From Thalassotalea eurytherma (GTDB lineage Bacteria; Pseudomonadota; Gammaproteobacteria; Enterobacterales; Alteromonadaceae), in the NCBI RefSeq assembly GCF_030161415.1, contig NZ_BSSU01000004.1, positions 186,001 to 250,000 of the forward strand: a DNA stretch of 64,000 nucleotides, read 5' to 3'. Under the pieces are notes generated by a model. The model saw only the letters and a list, made by a program, of their open reading frames with translations. It was not told the DNA's origin and did not search any database. The position numbers and the translations under genes are program-made. Below, one piece after another: positions 62,074 to 64,000 of this stretch (the first letter of the stretch is position 1; every line of letters begins with the position of its first letter).

Positions 62074-63954
62074 CTATTGATAGGCCCTTTCTAAGTAGAT
62101 ATCTAACTCACTAGGTGACATTGGCTCACCTAATAAAAAGCCTTGGCCAAAAGAACAAGATTTCTTTCTCAAGGTTTCAATAAACTCATCGTTTTCAATC
62201 CCTTTTGCGATGACTTCGATAGACAAATGAGCGGCAAAAGCTAATAAACCATCTAACAATTTTTGTTGGTAACGATTATCTTCCATGTCTTTTAGTAATT
62301 GACGATCTAATTTTATTTGGTCAATACCAAGTTCGTATAGCTCCACCAAGTTAGAATGACCTAAACCATAATCATCAATACAAAATTTCACACCAAGTTT
62401 GCGCATAGACTTTATCTGGCGTTCTACTTGGTTATACTTGCTAATTAAGGCAGATTCTTTTATTTCTAAGGTGAGCGCTTCAGGTGGCAAATTGGCTTGG
62501 GTAAGGGATTCGAGAACAATAGTTTCAAGCTGATTGTCACGCAATTGATGATTAGAAATATTCACTGAAACAGACAAATTGCCATAACCACTTTTTCGCC
62601 AAACAGCACACTGAAGACAAGCTTCTTTGAGCACACGTTTGCCAATTTCGTAAATCATGCCGTTGTCTTCAGCAAGTGGAATAAAAACCTCAGGTGAAAT
62701 CCATAATTCCACGCCATTGTTCCACCTTACCAAGGCTTCATTTGCCACTACTTTGTCACGCTTCAGATCAATAACTGGCTGAAAATTTAAGTTGAGTGAT
62801 TTTTTAAAAATGGTTTCTCGTAACTGCTCAATTAACTTGCTTTTCAGTGCGAGTTCTTGGTTAAGCTCTTCATCAAAGAAGCTACAAGCATTTCTACCTA
62901 ACGCTTTAGACTTGTACATAGCTAAGTCAGCTTTTTTAGTCAAATCATGAAAGTCTTCACCGTCATTTGGCGATAGTGCAACACCAATAGATGCTGAAAT
63001 ATCGATACGATGAGATGATATATAAAAAGGTAAGTTGACGGTTTCGAGGATTTTATTAGCGATATCGCCAACCGCACTTTGGTGATTATTAGCCTCAATA
63101 ATCACGACAAACTCATCACCGCCTATGCGGCACACAGAATCACGTTTACGCACAACGTCACTAATTCGCTGCGCAACCTCTTTTAATAAAGCATCACCAA
63201 TATCATGACCTAAATTGTCATTAACCGGTTTAAAATGATCTAAGTCGATAAATAACAAACCTACGACTTCACCACTTCTGGTCACATGGGCAAGCGACTG
63301 TTGAAAGCGATCTTCCGCTAAATATCTGTTTGGTAAGCCAGTTAACGCATCATGATGTGCTATTAATTCAATTTCTTTATGGCTTTTGCTTGCCTGTTGG
63401 CTCTCGTAGGTTAGCCTATTCGTTTGTTTTTTTAATTCGTTAACAAGCTGTTTGATAGCAAAACCAATCACTAACAATATAACGATGATATCGGCAACAA
63501 CACTCCAGTTAATTGGCGCGATATTGCGAGGATATCCCATCTCAATATCGTAATAACCAAGACCAATAACAAAGCAAACTAAATATAAAAGTATGCAATA
63601 GAACAAACGAGAAGAGCCAACAATAGCGGCAAAAACAACTAAGCCTGGCAAACCGATAACGGCGCTATCACGTAAGCCATTATTAACCGACATTAATGCA
63701 GTTAATACAAAGGCACAATTAACCAATAAAATGGCTGAAGATAGGGTGAACTTCTTTAAATATAGGCAGGTTAAGCTCACAAAATTAATGACAAACGCAG
63801 CAAGTAATATAGGAGTTTCTAAGACATCAACGCCAGCAACATAATTACTTGCGATCACCATCATGATCACAAACTGCGCTAGCCAAATGAATTGCTGTAA
63901 CCGTTTATAGCGTCCCGCTAATACTGATGAAGATAGTTCTGATTCATCTTTCAT
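62074..63954 (-). CDS. Membrane GGDEF-EAL protein with altered EAL site
   Basis: 626 residues. About five to six N-terminal transmembrane helices (about 20-180) precede GGDEF (about 200-355) and EAL (about 375-620). GGDEF is intact (RIGGDEFVV) with inhibitory RKRD five residues before it, so cyclase activity is likely. In EAL, the EALVRW, NxSNH, E, DDYGLGHSN and IKLDRQ motifs are kept. But the conserved AEGVE loop reads AKGIE, replacing a glutamate thought to be the catalytic base. Phosphodiesterase activity is therefore doubtful. Single gene. Confidence 0.92.
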   Translation of the reverse strand: MKDESELSSSVLAGRYKRLQQFIWLAQFVIMMVIASNYVAGVDVLETPILLAAFVINFVSLTCLYLKKFTLSSAILLVNCAFVLTALMSVNNGLRDSAVIGLPGLVVFAAIVGSSRLFYCILLYLVCFVIGLGYYDIEMGYPRNIAPINWSVVADIIVILLVIGFAIKQLVNELKKQTNRLTYESQQASKSHKEIELIAHHDALTGLPNRYLAEDRFQQSLAHVTRSGEVVGLLFIDLDHFKPVNDNLGHDIGDALLKEVAQRISDVVRKRDSVCRIGGDEFVVIIEANNHQSAVGDIANKILETVNLPFYISSHRIDISASIGVALSPNDGEDFHDLTKKADLAMYKSKALGRNACSFFDEELNQELALKSKLIEQLRETIFKKSLNLNFQPVIDLKRDKVVANEALVRWNNGVELWISPEVFIPLAEDNGMIYEIGKRVLKEACLQCAVWRKSGYGNLSVSVNISNHQLRDNQLETIVLESLTQANLPPEALTLEIKESALISKYNQVERQIKSMRKLGVKFCIDDYGLGHSNLVELYELGIDQIKLDRQLLKDMEDNRYQQKLLDGLLAFAAHLSIEVIAKGIENDEFIETLRKKSCSFGQGFLLGEPMSPSELDIYLERAYQ

Positions 63955-64000
63955 ATCGTGTCCAATACTCTATGTTTTAATTATTATTTGCTAGCCACCG

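Overview
The window looks like a chromosomal segment of an AT-rich marine gammaproteobacterium of the Alteromonadales, most likely Colwelliaceae (Colwellia/Thalassotalea type). This is inferred from protein character and from gene order, which follows blocks known from Escherichia coli (ygfB-pepP-ubiH-ubiI-gcvT; zapA-ssrS; metK...rsmE-gshB-yqgE-ruvX...yggS-yggT...rdgB-hemW; thrL-thrA-thrB-thrC). I see no prophage, insertion sequence, CRISPR array, tRNA or rRNA. It is mostly core genome with accessory genes inserted between the conserved blocks.

Layout. 1-4763 (minus): ygfB, pepP and the two ubiquinone hydroxylases ubiH/ubiI, then the 5' end of gcvT. 4979-6153 (plus): zapA and 6S RNA, with an extra minus-strand membrane-protein gene between them. 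6249-9619: murI, a porin with no ordinary start codon, and metK behind two tandem MetJ-box pairs. 9675-14485 (minus): an RND efflux pump behind a long operator-like palindrome. 14713-17418 (plus): rsmE-gshB-yqgE-ruvX. 17444-22734: an accessory block with an AEC carrier, a metal/metalloid permease with a divergent ArsR regulator and twin operators, an HTH-membrane protein, a VOC protein opposite a LysR regulator, and an acetyltransferase. 22803-24989 (minus): pilT-pilU. 25023-30293: yggS-proC-yggT-DUF4426, a small lipoprotein, and rdgB-hemW-tadA. 30286-36283: an unlisted 48-residue arginine-rich ORF behind a PHO box, mltF, and purL followed by a repeat array. 36810-44225: hydrolase-like protein, nitroreductase, rraB, a pseudouridine synthase, a GAF protein, a plant-type DapA with two upstream genes, and cinA. 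44408-52765: a FapA/DUF342 protein with a small partner, yggN, an M3 lipoprotein peptidase, a D-hydroxyacid dehydrogenase, an FAD oxidoreductase and a GNAT. 52820-57667 (minus): the threonine operon with leader peptide and attenuator. 57768-63954 (minus): a response regulator-CheC-diguanylate cyclase operon, a 30-residue membrane peptide, a YgjP-like metalloprotease, SOS-controlled yebG, and a GGDEF-EAL protein.

I did not find a clear new multi-gene defence or metabolic system. The least expected signals are small. They are a PhoB-type promoter driving an arginine-rich microprotein whose 5' leader is a terminator-like hairpin; a 30-residue membrane peptide; the plant-like DapA; an AUU-initiated porin; paired or palindromic operators; and an unusual composite repeat after purL. 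All functions are read from sequence motifs and family knowledge; nothing was searched or computed beyond reading.
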